Assembly (NCBI GenBank): GCA_963722585.1
Contig: CAVRNU010000017.1
Location: forward strand, 244,605-308,604
Source of the DNA: KBS-96 sp963722585
GTDB taxonomy: Bacteria > Acidobacteriota > Terriglobia > Bryobacterales > Bryobacteraceae
Direction of reading: 5' to 3'
Length of the DNA stretch: 64,000 bases
Position numbers and translations under genes: made by a program. Of the stretch, positions 18,671-27,336 are shown piece after piece. The notes under the pieces were generated by a model that saw only the letters and a program-made list of their open reading frames with translations, was not told the origin of the DNA and searched no databases. Every line of letters begins with the position of its first letter. Position 1 is the first letter of the stretch.

Positions 18671-18883
18671 ATGCTGGCAGAGAATCCCACCTTTGAAAGA
18701 CACTACCGCGTCGGGGAACTTGCGCGGATGTGGGGTCTGGGCAGAGAGACCATACGCAAGCTGGTGAAGGACGATCCCGGAGTCATAAAGATCCGCATGG
18801 GACGGAAGAAGGCGCATACAATTTACAGCGTCCCGGAATCCGCTGCACGCCGGATACACACGCGACTGTTGAACGCGGCCTGA
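18671..18883 (+). CDS. Excisionase-like helix-turn-helix protein
   Basis: A 70-residue protein. Residues 10-35 (HYRVGELARMWGLGRETIRKL) form a MerR/Xis-type winged helix-turn-helix, followed by a strand-wing region rich in basic residues (KIRMGRKKAHTIYSVPESAARR). Proteins of this size and sequence accompany tyrosine integrases of integrative elements and act as recombination directionality factors. It is convergent with the integrase gene 30 bases away. It could instead regulate the integrase promoter. Confidence 0.65.
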   Translation: MLAENPTFERHYRVGELARMWGLGRETIRKLVKDDPGVIKIRMGRKKAHTIYSVPESAARRIHTRLLNAA

Positions 18884-18912
18884 GTTGAGTAGTGCCGTAA
18901 TGGCAACAGCCA

Positions 18913-20199
18913 TTAAGCACCGCGGCGGGGAATCGGCACGACCTTCGGCTTTGGCTTGTCGTCGAACGCTTCTTTGAGGATCTTCGTAAGCCGCGCCTGT
19001 CGTTCTTCGACCCAAGCGCCGTAGTGGCGAAGGATCATATCCTCTGTGTCGCCCATAAGCTCGGCGACGTCCCGCACCGTGACGCCTGGTTTCTGTAGCA
19101 AGATCCGGGCGAAAGTATGCCGGAAGCGATGGGGCGTCGGCTTCTCCTTCCACGGCCCGCAGAGGCTCCAAAGGCGATTTAACTTGCGGCGCCAGATGTC
19201 GGTGATGACGTTGATATCGGTTGTCGAATGCCTTCCAAAGATGAGCGGCCCATGCTTTTCAGCCCGCGCCCGGATGCGCTTCTGCAACCACTCCGGTATC
19301 CATGTGCTGACCTTACGGCCGGTCTTGGTCGTCCTGACATGGCATTCTCCGCCCTCATGAAGACGGTCAATATGGAAGGTCGCCACGTCCGAAATGCGCA
19401 GGCCCGTGTAGATGGAGATGGCTATGAAATCGGCAAGATCTTGCCCGGTCCACTTCTAGCGGTAATTGGCGGTCTCGCCTCTGGCCGGTCGGTGATGCAC
19501 CTGACGCGACCGCCGGATAGGCATCTTTCCGTATTGATGGTCGCAGGCGTCGAACATGCGCCGGATTTCCTCGTCGCTGAAGGGAATGCGCTCCTTCGTG
19601 CCGTCCGTCGCCTTCCCTTTGGTGTTGCGGACCGCTTTCGCGGGGCTTACGGCAATCCAGCCGTTGCTGACCGCGAACTCAAAAAACGATTTAACGATCT
19701 CCATGTATTTGGCTGCAGTGTTCGGCGCGACGTTCCATGAGGCGCGGAACTCCCGAACGTCCATAGTGGTCCACTGCTCGATAAGGACGTATCCTTTGGA
19801 TTCGGAGTGCGCCTTCAATGCATTCACCACGTAGCGGTTCTTGCGTTGGGTATTAGCGGCTGCTGATTCCTCACGCTCAGCAAGGAAAGCTTTGGCAGCG
19901 CGCTCGATTGTGATACGGTCTGGGACAGCCTCGCTCGCCGGAACTGTTTGGGTTATAGCGAGATCCCCGTCCCAACTCCCTGCCTTTTCCCAAGCTTCAG
20001 AAATTTCCCTCGCCGCAGGCCATTCACTTTTACCGGTAGACTTGCGCCTGAATTTTCCAGCCAGTGTTCCTGACGCAAATATGAGGCACGCGCAGCGGCG
20101 CCAAGCTTTCTTTCTTTCCTCGAATTCGCCTGATCGGAGATCATGCGGATGGCCCCCTTCGCAGCCCGGCCGATGGCGGCGGTAAAGGTTCAGCGGCAT
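18913..20199 (-). pseudogene. Tyrosine recombinase (integrative-element integrase) with an in-frame amber codon
   Basis: Reads as one frame of 428 residues except for TAG at 19458-19456 (codon 248, after ETANYR). The N-terminal half has a basic arm region and a SAM-like core-binding domain (about residues 90-190). All catalytic residues fall after the stop: arginine in YTGLRISDV, HRFRHTF with the HxxR pair, and the nucleophile tyrosine in MILRHYGAW. A truncated product would therefore be inactive. The stop could arise from a single change in a tryptophan or glutamine codon, or may be read through. The gene starts about 75 bases from the attachment-like sequence at 20274-20294, the usual integrase position. 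Confidence 0.8.
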
Positions 20200-20216
20200 A
20201 GGAACATTCTACGCCT

Positions 20217-20251
20217 CATTGCCCCGCATTGCCCCCAAAATTTTGGCAATG
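20217..20251. repeat. Direct and inverted repeats between integrase start and attachment site
   Basis: CATTGCCCC occurs twice in a row, separated by one G (20217-20235), and the second copy forms an inverted repeat with GGCAATG (20245-20251) around CCCAAAATTTT. These could be integrase arm-type sites or an operator controlling the integrase. Confidence 0.4.
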
Positions 20252-20254
20252 TCC

Positions 20255-21205
20255 CTAGCTGTTGAAAATATTATGGCGGAGAGAGTGGGATTCGTACTCT
20301 GCATAGAACAGCGTGGCATAGGCGCGCGGCTCTGTGTTCTCGAACAGCATTCGGTTCACCACAGAGAGCGCTTCTTCAGGGCAGTCAGCCAGCCGCGCAG
20401 TCTGGCTGCGGAGTGTTGCCTGAAGATTTGCCATCAGCAGGGCAGCGCCCATTCCTTTCCCTGCGATATCGCCAACCACGACCGTCAAGCGATCCCTGCC
20501 CAGGTCGAGGAAATCATAATAATCACCGCCTACAGCTCGCGCCTGAAGACAAATTCCGGCGCAATCTACCGTCGGAATGGCCCGCAACGCGTTGGGAAGG
20601 AGTCGCATCTGCACCTGCTTGGCGATGTCGAGTTCCTGAGCGGCGAGGCGCTCAGCCTCCCGTTGCCTTGCCTCCGCTTCGCGCCGTTTCTCGATGGCCA
20701 GTGTTACACCATTGAAACCTGTGAGTCCGAACAAATTGCCATCCGGATCTTGAAACCGGCAGAATTTTCCGCCCCACTCCGGCGTGTACGGTGCAACCGG
20801 GAACTTCACACCTCGCTCGGACCATTCCCGATACCTTGCTTCCACATCCTCGGCCATGAAGGTGATGAGACTGGATTGGCCCGGCACAACCCAATCCATA
20901 AACCCGGGTGCTGGCACCACTAGCGCGAGCCTTGCGGTCCCATCCGGTGGCGCAACTTCAATCCAGCGATATCCGGATGGAAACTTCACATCAATCATCG
21001 TTCTGAATCCAAGTTGTTCAACAAAAAACTTCTTGCTGCGCTCCTGGTCCCTTACATAAACGCTGACGAAGTTCAGGCGAAGAAAGCGACCTTCTCGATC
21101 GGGACCGAAGTCGCCGCTTTCGTGCTGAAAGGCATGTTCTATCCCGTGTTCAACGAAGACGATCTCATCGCTGGACTTTGAGTTTTCATCGGAGTTCGTA
21201 GACAT
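20255..21205 (-). CDS. VOC (glyoxalase-fold) domain fused to a truncated SpoIIE/PP2C-type phosphatase
   Basis: About 316 residues from the ATG at 21205, which has GGGGG nearby; the longer frame would need a TTG. Residues about 40-160 are a VOC domain (LNFVSVYVRDQERSKKFFVE, QDPDGNLFGLTGF). A charged coiled coil follows (AIEKRREAEARQREAERLA), then a PP2C/RsbU-like domain with RAVGGDYYDF and GDIAGKGMGAALLMA, the metal-binding region. The domain ends abruptly at YATLFYAEYESHSL plus eight foreign codons, about 80-100 residues short, exactly at the attachment-like sequence. The product is probably a non-functional partner-switching phosphatase. It is cotranscribed with the TetR gene upstream (26-base gap). 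Confidence 0.7.
   Translation of the reverse strand: MSTNSDENSKSSDEIVFVEHGIEHAFQHESGDFGPDREGRFLRLNFVSVYVRDQERSKKFFVEQLGFRTMIDVKFPSGYRWIEVAPPDGTARLALVVPAPGFMDWVVPGQSSLITFMAEDVEARYREWSERGVKFPVAPYTPEWGGKFCRFQDPDGNLFGLTGFNGVTLAIEKRREAEARQREAERLAAQELDIAKQVQMRLLPNALRAIPTVDCAGICLQARAVGGDYYDFLDLGRDRLTVVVGDIAGKGMGAALLMANLQATLRSQTARLADCPEEALSVVNRMLFENTEPRAYATLFYAEYESHSLRHNIFNS
20274..20294 (-). other. tRNA-Ser 3'-end-like sequence, probable (secondary) attachment site
   Basis: On the minus strand the bases CGAATCCCACTCTCTCCGCC followed by A match the T-arm and acceptor 3' end of a tRNA-Ser, a common integration target. No other part of a tRNA is present: upstream the sequence is the phosphatase coding frame, and downstream the phosphatase similarity ends at once. 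I read this as the crossover core where an element used the phosphatase gene as a tRNA-like target. A second copy is not visible in the window. Confidence 0.5.
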
Positions 21206-21231
21206 GAGCAGGCCCCCATTAATAGTGAGGA

Positions 21232-21804
21232 TCAAAAGGCGCGCAGAAGAAAGTCACGAGCGTTCGCGAGCACCTTCGCTCGCACTGGAGCGGGAAGGAT
21301 GCGGGCGAGGGAAATGGCCCCGGTCATCATTGAAAAAATTACAAAGAAGGCGCGCTCTTTGTCTGCGGCGTGCCGGCCAGGCATAAACCGCAGCATGCGG
21401 TCTCTGTACTTCACAAGTTCGCCAACAATCTGAGCCTTCATCGCCGGATCTGCCCTCGCTAATTCGGGCGCAAGTGCCGGGAGCGGGCAGCCGCGCTCGG
21501 GATGATCGCACATTTCCGGGCGCAGGTAGGTTTTGACAATGGCCTTCCACGCCTCGCTTGGCCGCGCCTGTTCGGCTGCACGAGCGAGGGTGGCGGCGAT
21601 CTCTGCGAAGCCTTCGCGAAGAGATTCCACGAGCAGATCGTCCTTGCTCCCGAAATGCTTGTAGAAGCCCCCGTGTGTGAGGCCGGCATCCCGCATCACG
21701 GCTGAAACGGCGGCGCCGGTCATGCCTTCGGAGCGAACGCGGCGCGAGGCATCCTTCACAATTTGCTGATGGATTTCCGCTTTATGCTCGGGCCGGTAAC
21801 GCAT
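21232..21804 (-). CDS. TetR family transcriptional regulator
   Basis: A 190-residue repressor of standard length. The helix-turn-helix at about residues 25-50 reads MTGAAVSAVMRDAGLTHGGFYKHFGSKDDLL, split here by its conserved core GGFYKHF; the rest is the helical ligand/dimer domain with CDHPERGCPLPAL. It is divergent from the membrane protein/NmrA/methyltransferase genes, with 118 bases between the starts, so it most likely controls that set and itself. Confidence 0.85.
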   Translation of the reverse strand: MRYRPEHKAEIHQQIVKDASRRVRSEGMTGAAVSAVMRDAGLTHGGFYKHFGSKDDLLVESLREGFAEIAATLARAAEQARPSEAWKAIVKTYLRPEMCDHPERGCPLPALAPELARADPAMKAQIVGELVKYRDRMLRFMPGRHAADKERAFFVIFSMMTGAISLARILPAPVRAKVLANARDFLLRAF

Positions 21805-21922
21805 GACTGATTATAGGATGCCGCCAGTCATCCCACGGCTCAATCCATTTTTCCGGGCCATCACAAAAATCCGAATCCATAGGAGGACAGGCATCATCCC
21901 ATTTCCTGAAAGGAGAACTTCG

Positions 21923-22675
21923 ATGTCTCGTCCAGTAATAGATCTCATCACCTCTATCGTCCCCATGGCGGTCTTCGCGGTTGATCTCGTTGCGCTGACG
22001 CTGGCGCTTTCCGGCTCGTTCGCCCGCCGCCTCGCTATTGCAGCCGTTGGCGGGGGCTGGGTAGGGCTCGCGATGTACCTCAGCGTATCCGGGCGGCTAG
22101 CCTTCTCACCAGCGAATCGCGCGCCGTGGATGGGCCGTCTGCTGATCGTGCCGCTGCTGACGACCGGGGTGCTGGCGTTGGCCAGCAAAAAGGTGCGCGC
22201 CACCCTCCTCGGAATCCCGCTCGAACTGCTCATCGGTTTGAACGCGATGCGCATCCTCGGTGTCCTCTTTCTGCTGGATGTTGTCGCAGGAAGCCTGAGT
22301 GGACCTTTCCCGTTCTTCGCGGGTTTGGGGGATATGATCACGGGCGCGCTCGCCATTCCGATCGCGCTGAGGATTGCCCGTTCCAGGCGGCCGTCGGCGC
22401 GCACGATCGCGGGATGGAACGCCTTTGGAGTGCTTGATCTCATTGTTGCCGTCGGGCTGGCAACGACTTCGGTGCCGGGCTTCCCGCTACAACTGATCCA
22501 TGCCGGCGTCGGGTCGCAGGCCATGCAATACCTGCCGATGAGCCTGATTCCCACGGTGCTCGTGCCTTTCTACCTGCTGACACACGCGATCGTCGCCGCG
22601 CAGCTGCGGGTACGCTCCAGATCCGCTCACAGGACCGTGTCTGCAAGCGCGACGCCGCATCCAGCCATAGGATGA
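21923..22675 (+). CDS. Integral membrane protein of unknown function
   Basis: 250 residues with about seven hydrophobic segments starting at residue 7 (LITSIVPMAVFAVDLVALTLAL). The ATG at 21923 has AAAGGAGAA eight bases before it, so the longer upstream extension is not coding. No catalytic motif is visible; SLSGPFPFFAGLGDMITGALAIPIAL is a recurring pattern in uncharacterised membrane proteins near TetR regulators. It probably belongs to one operon with the NmrA and methyltransferase genes downstream (gaps of 35 and 55 bases, each with its own good ribosome-binding site). Confidence 0.7.
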   Translation: MSRPVIDLITSIVPMAVFAVDLVALTLALSGSFARRLAIAAVGGGWVGLAMYLSVSGRLAFSPANRAPWMGRLLIVPLLTTGVLALASKKVRATLLGIPLELLIGLNAMRILGVLFLLDVVAGSLSGPFPFFAGLGDMITGALAIPIALRIARSRRPSARTIAGWNAFGVLDLIVAVGLATTSVPGFPLQLIHAGVGSQAMQYLPMSLIPTVLVPFYLLTHAIVAAQLRVRSRSAHRTVSASATPHPAIG

Positions 22676-22710
22676 CATGCACCATCCTACGCAATGAAGG
22701 GAGAATCTCA

Positions 22711-23637
22711 ATGTCTCATCCAATCCTAGTTACGGGCGCAGCCGGCGGCGCTCAGGGGTCGACCGGTCGCCAGGTCACATCTCTTTTGCTGGAGCAGGGC
22801 TTTCCGGTCCGCGCCCTCGTTCACAAGCTGGATGCCCGGTCTGACGATCTGCGCAATCGAGGTGCCGAGGTCATCGAGGGCGACCTCCTCAACCCGGCTT
22901 CGGTACGCGCTGCTCTGCGGGATGTCAGGCGGGGGTACTTCACCTACCCGGTCACCGACGGACTGCTCGACGCGGTCACGATCTTCGCAGCAGCCGCGCG
23001 CGATGCCGATATGGATCTGATAGTGAACAATTCGCAGATTCAAGGGATGCCGAGTACGCCCGAATTTCGCGATTTGCAGCATGCTGCCTCGTTCCGGAAT
23101 TTGGAACACCGCCTGGCAGATCGCATCTTCGATTGGGCGCAGGTAAAGGCCGTGCATCTGCAGGCGCCACTGTATTTCGAAAACATGCGCGCACTCGTCA
23201 GCGGGAGCGTAGCACGCCAAAACTCCGCATACCTGCCCTGGGGCGATGAAACAAACGTCGTTCCGCTGGTCGGAGCCGAAGACGTATCCCTCGTTGCCGC
23301 CACTCTCTTGGCGAGTCCCGACGTGCCGCTTCAGAACGTATACACCTTGGTGAGCGAAACTCTGAGCGTGCGCGAGATTGTCGAAACTCTCGGGAAGGCC
23401 ATTGGACGACCGACTCGTTATGTCGCGATCACCGATGAGCAGTGGGCCGATGCCGTCAAACAGTGGCTCAATCCCCACGCGCTCGATCATTTGACAAGCA
23501 TGTGGCGATATATCCGGAAAAACGAACGACGGCTCCAGGTTACTGACACCATCCGTGCTGTCACCGGCCGAAGGCCGCAGACGCTGGAAGAGTTCTTTCG
23601 AGCCAACAAAGAAACCATCCTCGCCGGACAATCGTGA
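22711..23637 (+). CDS. NmrA-like NAD(P)-binding protein / SDR-fold oxidoreductase
   Basis: 308 residues. The N-terminal Rossmann motif is ILVTGAAGGAQGSTGRQV with VRALVH and a conserved acidic turn VIEGDLLNPASV, typical of atypical SDRs of the NmrA/HSCARG group (quinone oxidoreductase-like or NADP sensors). No YxxxK catalytic pair is evident. The ATG at 22711 has GGGAGA eight bases upstream; an in-frame start 13 codons earlier lacks one. It sits in the TetR-flanked set, so an electrophile- or xenobiotic-linked role is likely but not shown. Confidence 0.75.
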   Translation: MSHPILVTGAAGGAQGSTGRQVTSLLLEQGFPVRALVHKLDARSDDLRNRGAEVIEGDLLNPASVRAALRDVRRGYFTYPVTDGLLDAVTIFAAAARDADMDLIVNNSQIQGMPSTPEFRDLQHAASFRNLEHRLADRIFDWAQVKAVHLQAPLYFENMRALVSGSVARQNSAYLPWGDETNVVPLVGAEDVSLVAATLLASPDVPLQNVYTLVSETLSVREIVETLGKAIGRPTRYVAITDEQWADAVKQWLNPHALDHLTSMWRYIRKNERRLQVTDTIRAVTGRRPQTLEEFFRANKETILAGQS

Positions 23638-23692
23638 ACGGGATCCACGGACCCCACCTCACCATGCTTGATCCATTCAGGAGAATCACATT

Positions 23693-24508
23693 ATGACCAC
23701 TACGACTGCCAGACTTCGTGAGCACTATGGAGCCACAGGACTCATCGACCGGGTCAAGCCGGCGGTCGAAAATCTTGCGCCCAACAGTCAGACACTGAGC
23801 GTCGCTCAGCTCGCCCTACTCGACCAGTTCCATCTGCGCGGCATTCTCGCCACGTCCGAGCTGGCCAACTCCGCCCGCATTGAGCCATCGACGCGCGTAC
23901 TGGACCTCGGCTGCGGCATCGGCGGCCCTGCGCGCTACCTCTCTGCCACCTTCGGCTGCAAGGTCACCGGCGTCGACCTCAGCCCTGCTTTCGTTGAGGC
24001 TGCCACCTATCTCACGGAGCGCTGCGGCCTGTCGGACCGCGTCACGTTCCATACCGGCGATGCCCTCCGTCTGCCTTTCGAGGACGGAGCCTTCGACACC
24101 GTGTTCCTGCAGAACGTGGCGATGAACATCGAGGACCGCCCCGCCCTCTATGCCGAGGCGCGGCGAATTCTGGCGCCGGGCGGACGGCTGGCCATTTACG
24201 ACCTAGTGCGTGGCGAAGGAGATGTCCTGTATCCCGTCCCCTGGGCGCGCGACGCCTCGACCAGCTTCCTGCTCAGCGAAGCCGATACGCGCACAACGCT
24301 AGAACAGGCCGGCTTCAGGGCGGTCCTGTGGATTGATGACACCGACCCCGTGCTCGACTGGTTCAAAGTCGTCATGGCCGGTCCACCGAACGGGCCGAAC
24401 CTCGGTTTGATAATGGGTCCGGATTTTGCGGCGGTCATCGCCAACGTTTCCCGCAATATCCGCGAGAACCGTCTGCGAGTCTTGTCAGCGGTCCTGATCC
24501 GCGAGTGA
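23693..24508 (+). CDS. Class I SAM-dependent methyltransferase (UbiE/gamma-tocopherol methyltransferase-like)
   Basis: 271 residues. Motif I VLDLGCGIGGPARYLS is near residue 67, motif II GVDLSPAFVEAA follows, then DALRLPFEDGAFDTVFLQNV and LAPGGRLAIYDLV, the usual order of small-molecule methyltransferases. The N-terminal 50 residues probably form the substrate cap. AGGAGA stands eight bases before the ATG. It is the last gene of the presumed TetR-controlled group. The substrate cannot be read from sequence. Confidence 0.8.
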   Translation: MTTTTARLREHYGATGLIDRVKPAVENLAPNSQTLSVAQLALLDQFHLRGILATSELANSARIEPSTRVLDLGCGIGGPARYLSATFGCKVTGVDLSPAFVEAATYLTERCGLSDRVTFHTGDALRLPFEDGAFDTVFLQNVAMNIEDRPALYAEARRILAPGGRLAIYDLVRGEGDVLYPVPWARDASTSFLLSEADTRTTLEQAGFRAVLWIDDTDPVLDWFKVVMAGPPNGPNLGLIMGPDFAAVIANVSRNIRENRLRVLSAVLIRE

Positions 24509-24619
24509 CATCGGTCTCCAACCAGCGGGGCTGCTGTAAATGGCGGAGACTTTGATCGAAGCACTTCGCACAGATGCTGCGGCGGTTTGTTGAAGGAGCG
24601 AATTTCTGACATCTTCGGT

Positions 24620-25150
24620 TAACCTGTCCCACAACGGCATCTCGAGACAACAGGTGATAGGGCGAAAGCGTTGCCCGCCGAGGAGTGGAGCCCTGAACCA
24701 CGAGATCGGCAGCAGATGAGAAGGTCTTATCGCGGACGGGTTTTCCCATCAGAAACCCTTCTGCTCGAATGCTCGCCACGCCTTTGGAGCGACGCCGCCG
24801 AAGGCTAGCCTTGCATCCCGAATCAAGTTGCCCTTAAGTTCGAGCGCGACGGCGCAGGAGACCAGAGCGAACATAAAAGCTCTGCCGGTCGCAGGCCTTC
24901 AGATACTCAACGCGGCCATCCGACCGCCGACGTGGCAACTCGATGGAAACGATGATCTCGTTCGCGCCAAGATTGGTGTCGATATGCGGCGTCCTGCGTG
25001 ACAGCGGCCGCGCTGGAAGCCGTCGTGATCCAGAAACGCCGCTTGGATCGGGTGCAGCCTCTCAGGACTGCCGAGTCCTTCGACCGTTGTGATCTTGCCC
25101 GCGTCGGCCGCACAACGCCAGGCGACTGCTTTGGCATGCCTTCCCATTTC
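24620..25150 (-). pseudogene. Decayed molybdenum hydroxylase: fused relics of the Fe-S and FAD subunits
   Basis: Two relics lie head to tail over several frames. From about 25147, GKITTVEGLGSPERLHPIQAA and HDGFQRGRCHAG match the second half of the two-[2Fe-2S] subunit (normally GFQCGYCTPG, so a cluster cysteine is already lost). From about 24990 the frame passes directly into the FAD subunit: NLGANEIIVSIELP, VEYLKACDRQSF, then after a one-base insertion FALVSCAVALELKGN, RDARLAFGGVAPKAW and GKPVRDKTFSSAADL. The first part of the FAD subunit and the large molybdopterin subunit are absent. This is the debris of a xanthine/aldehyde dehydrogenase operon. Confidence 0.7.
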
Positions 25151-25537
25151 CGTATCTCATTCGACGGCCCGCGGCGATCATTTCTCGTTAGCCGTAGAAC
25201 GTCTTGTAGAATTTCTCGATCGTAGAGTCGCTGCGTAATTGCAAAGGGGGTTCGGCCAAAGAGCGCCAACTTGAGGACCGTCGACGAATTCGCACTGACT
25301 CTTAACCTTTCCGATAACCCGACTTCAAAGCCACTGAGCCGACATTGGTGAATACTGGGCCGTTACACACGATCTACGCAACGAGCGAGCTCAGTTTTGG
25401 CTTAAAGGCACAATTTGAAGTGTCTTCGCCATCACCGCTAGGCAATGTGGCAATGTCGGCCCTTGATGGGATTCGTTCTGTCCCAGCAAGATCGTGCGGT
25501 ATTGACATGTCTCAGTCCCAAATCCACCGGTCAATGA
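25151..25537. other. Intergenic region, nothing recognised
   Basis: About 390 bases upstream of the molybdenum-hydroxylase relic. Possibly further decayed coding sequence, but no motif can be assigned on either strand. Confidence 0.4.
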
Positions 25538-26710
25538 TCACTTTGCAGGCAGTGCGGGGAAAAAGGCTCGAACAAGCATTACTAATAAAAACAACCAGAA
25601 CCCGCTAGTAACGGTCACGAGCGTCCACGACAGCTTCTCACTGCCGAACGGCCAGGGATTTGGTTTCTCACATTGGGACTTTGTTGGCCTGAAGTCAGAC
25701 GGGAAATCTGCTGGGAAATGCGTGAAGTATGGGACGAAGACCCAGAAGCACGTCATTGGAACGAAGAGCATCGAGCTTATGGCCAATATCGCCGACCCCG
25801 GAGTAGCCGAATGACGAATCAGAACGTTGACAAAAATCGAGGCAGCGCTCGCCACAAGTGCAAACAGATTCAGACCTACAAACATCAGAAAGACAAAATC
25901 CAGGGCTTCCAATCCGCAACGCGCTGTGCAGAACTTCCAGGCCGGATGATACCGATTGGAGGTTGGAGCAGCTCCAGGCGGAAGAAACGCGTCCACGAAT
26001 TCTTGCTTCCCGATCCCGTATCTAAAAACCGTGCCAAGCACTCCCGTAGTGAGCAACAAAACCAAGACACCGCAATAGCCCAGAAAGACTTGCATTGTCC
26101 ATGCCATGAGATTGAAGTAGAGATACCAGATAGCTCCGATCTGCCGATGGGAGGAATACCCCAAGGTGGACCAATCTTTACTGCAAGACGGCAAGAGGAC
26201 GGCAGACTGAAGTGGTGCCAGAATATCACGTCCGTCAGCAATTATTGTGAGGAATATTGGCGCTACCAACGCCACAGGAAATATCCAGGAACTCCACTGC
26301 ATTCGGAGGCGGTCGGCGACAAATCGCGTGAACTGCTTGCCTGTTGGTTTGTCAGGCTTAATAACTTCATCTAGCTTCAAAAGCGCATTGTCCAGCACTC
26401 TAAAATAATTGCCGACAAGGAGCGCCGCCAACGGCATTGCGAAAAGGTAAAGTACTCCCCAGTTCCATATGATGAAGCCGTCGGCGGTTACGACTGCACT
26501 TGAAGAGTGGACGGCGGCTCCCGGAGCTGCAGTACACGCCACCGATCTGGTATCGAAAGGCCATAAGATGCCGAGGAAGAGCGCGAAAATGATCACCAGC
26601 ACATACAAGCACGTTGCCAAGGCTATTGCACGCCGTGGCCTGATCATCCACAGTCGGTGAACCCGACCAAATGCGTGACCGACCACGGACCTAGAGGGTG
26701 GTTGCGACAT
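25538..26710 (-). CDS. Polytopic membrane protein of unknown function
   Basis: About 390 residues from the ATG at 26710 (an ATG 30 codons earlier is also in frame, but that extension is Cys-rich and unlike the rest). Around seven hydrophobic segments are visible: AIALATCLYVLVIIFALFLG, WGVLYLFAMPLAALLVG, IFPVALVAPIFLTII, VFLGYCGVLVLLLTTGVL, FVFLMFVGLNLFALVASA, ISSMLFVPMTCFWVFVPYF and GFWLFLLVMLVRAFF. Loops carry a few cysteines. No family is recognised. It stands alone, flanked by the molybdenum-hydroxylase relic and an empty region. Confidence 0.6.
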   Translation of the reverse strand: MSQPPSRSVVGHAFGRVHRLWMIRPRRAIALATCLYVLVIIFALFLGILWPFDTRSVACTAAPGAAVHSSSAVVTADGFIIWNWGVLYLFAMPLAALLVGNYFRVLDNALLKLDEVIKPDKPTGKQFTRFVADRLRMQWSSWIFPVALVAPIFLTIIADGRDILAPLQSAVLLPSCSKDWSTLGYSSHRQIGAIWYLYFNLMAWTMQVFLGYCGVLVLLLTTGVLGTVFRYGIGKQEFVDAFLPPGAAPTSNRYHPAWKFCTARCGLEALDFVFLMFVGLNLFALVASAASIFVNVLIRHSATPGSAILAISSMLFVPMTCFWVFVPYFTHFPADFPSDFRPTKSQCEKPNPWPFGSEKLSWTLVTVTSGFWLFLLVMLVRAFFPALPAK

Positions 26711-27336
26711 GCAATTTTGACCAGAATAAAGTCTACTGCAACGTAAACGTCCGGTGGAGCTTTCAATTACCCACAAATTCTCGGTGAAATGTTTAGACAT
26801 TGCGAGGCGAGCGCGCTAGAATGCCGCCGAGCATGCCGAGCCATAAATGTGCAGAAGTGTTTCAAGGAACGGATGATGAGGCAAGTGGAACTCTCAATCA
26901 AGAGTTGGCGGCGTCTCGATTCGAGGATGCCAGAGTTGGCCGAGTGGATCGGTCATCAGTTCTACGGTTAGTGCGTTTTTCATCCATGTGGCGTTTCACC
27001 CGAGCGTGCCCTGATTCCAGATTGTAATGATCGGGCGGCATTAGGCTCGACAGTGCCTGCTCCCTCGTGCGGACCGTCATTTAACAGTGTTTGAAGTAGC
27101 TACTGCTCTCGGACGCGGCATCTTCCCCTATCTGGACTTTCTGGATGGCAGTCAGGCCGATCGATCGGAAATTGGAAAAGGTGAGGGAACAGCGGAAGAA
27201 TCGCCAGTATTGGGCCGCTTGACCGTTGAAACGGATTACATCCGCTTACTGAATCCATTCAAATGGTGCTCTCATCAGACTGAGGGAATCGAAATATTCC
27301 AGAGATACCAGGCGAGGGTGTTTGAAAGAGGATGAT
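26711..27336. other. Intergenic region, no gene recognised
   Basis: About 630 bases. A plus-strand frame (27087-27335) is open for 82 codons but resembles nothing and runs into the leader of the SDR gene. Probably holds the SDR gene's promoter and decayed sequence. Confidence 0.4.

Noticed and set aside
20274..20294. A complete tRNA-Ser gene on the minus strand.
   Set aside because: Only the 3' end matches; upstream bases encode the phosphatase and cannot fold into the remaining arms.
27087..27335. 82-residue plus-strand protein before the SDR gene.
   Set aside because: No domain, no ribosome-binding site, and it ends inside the SDR leader.
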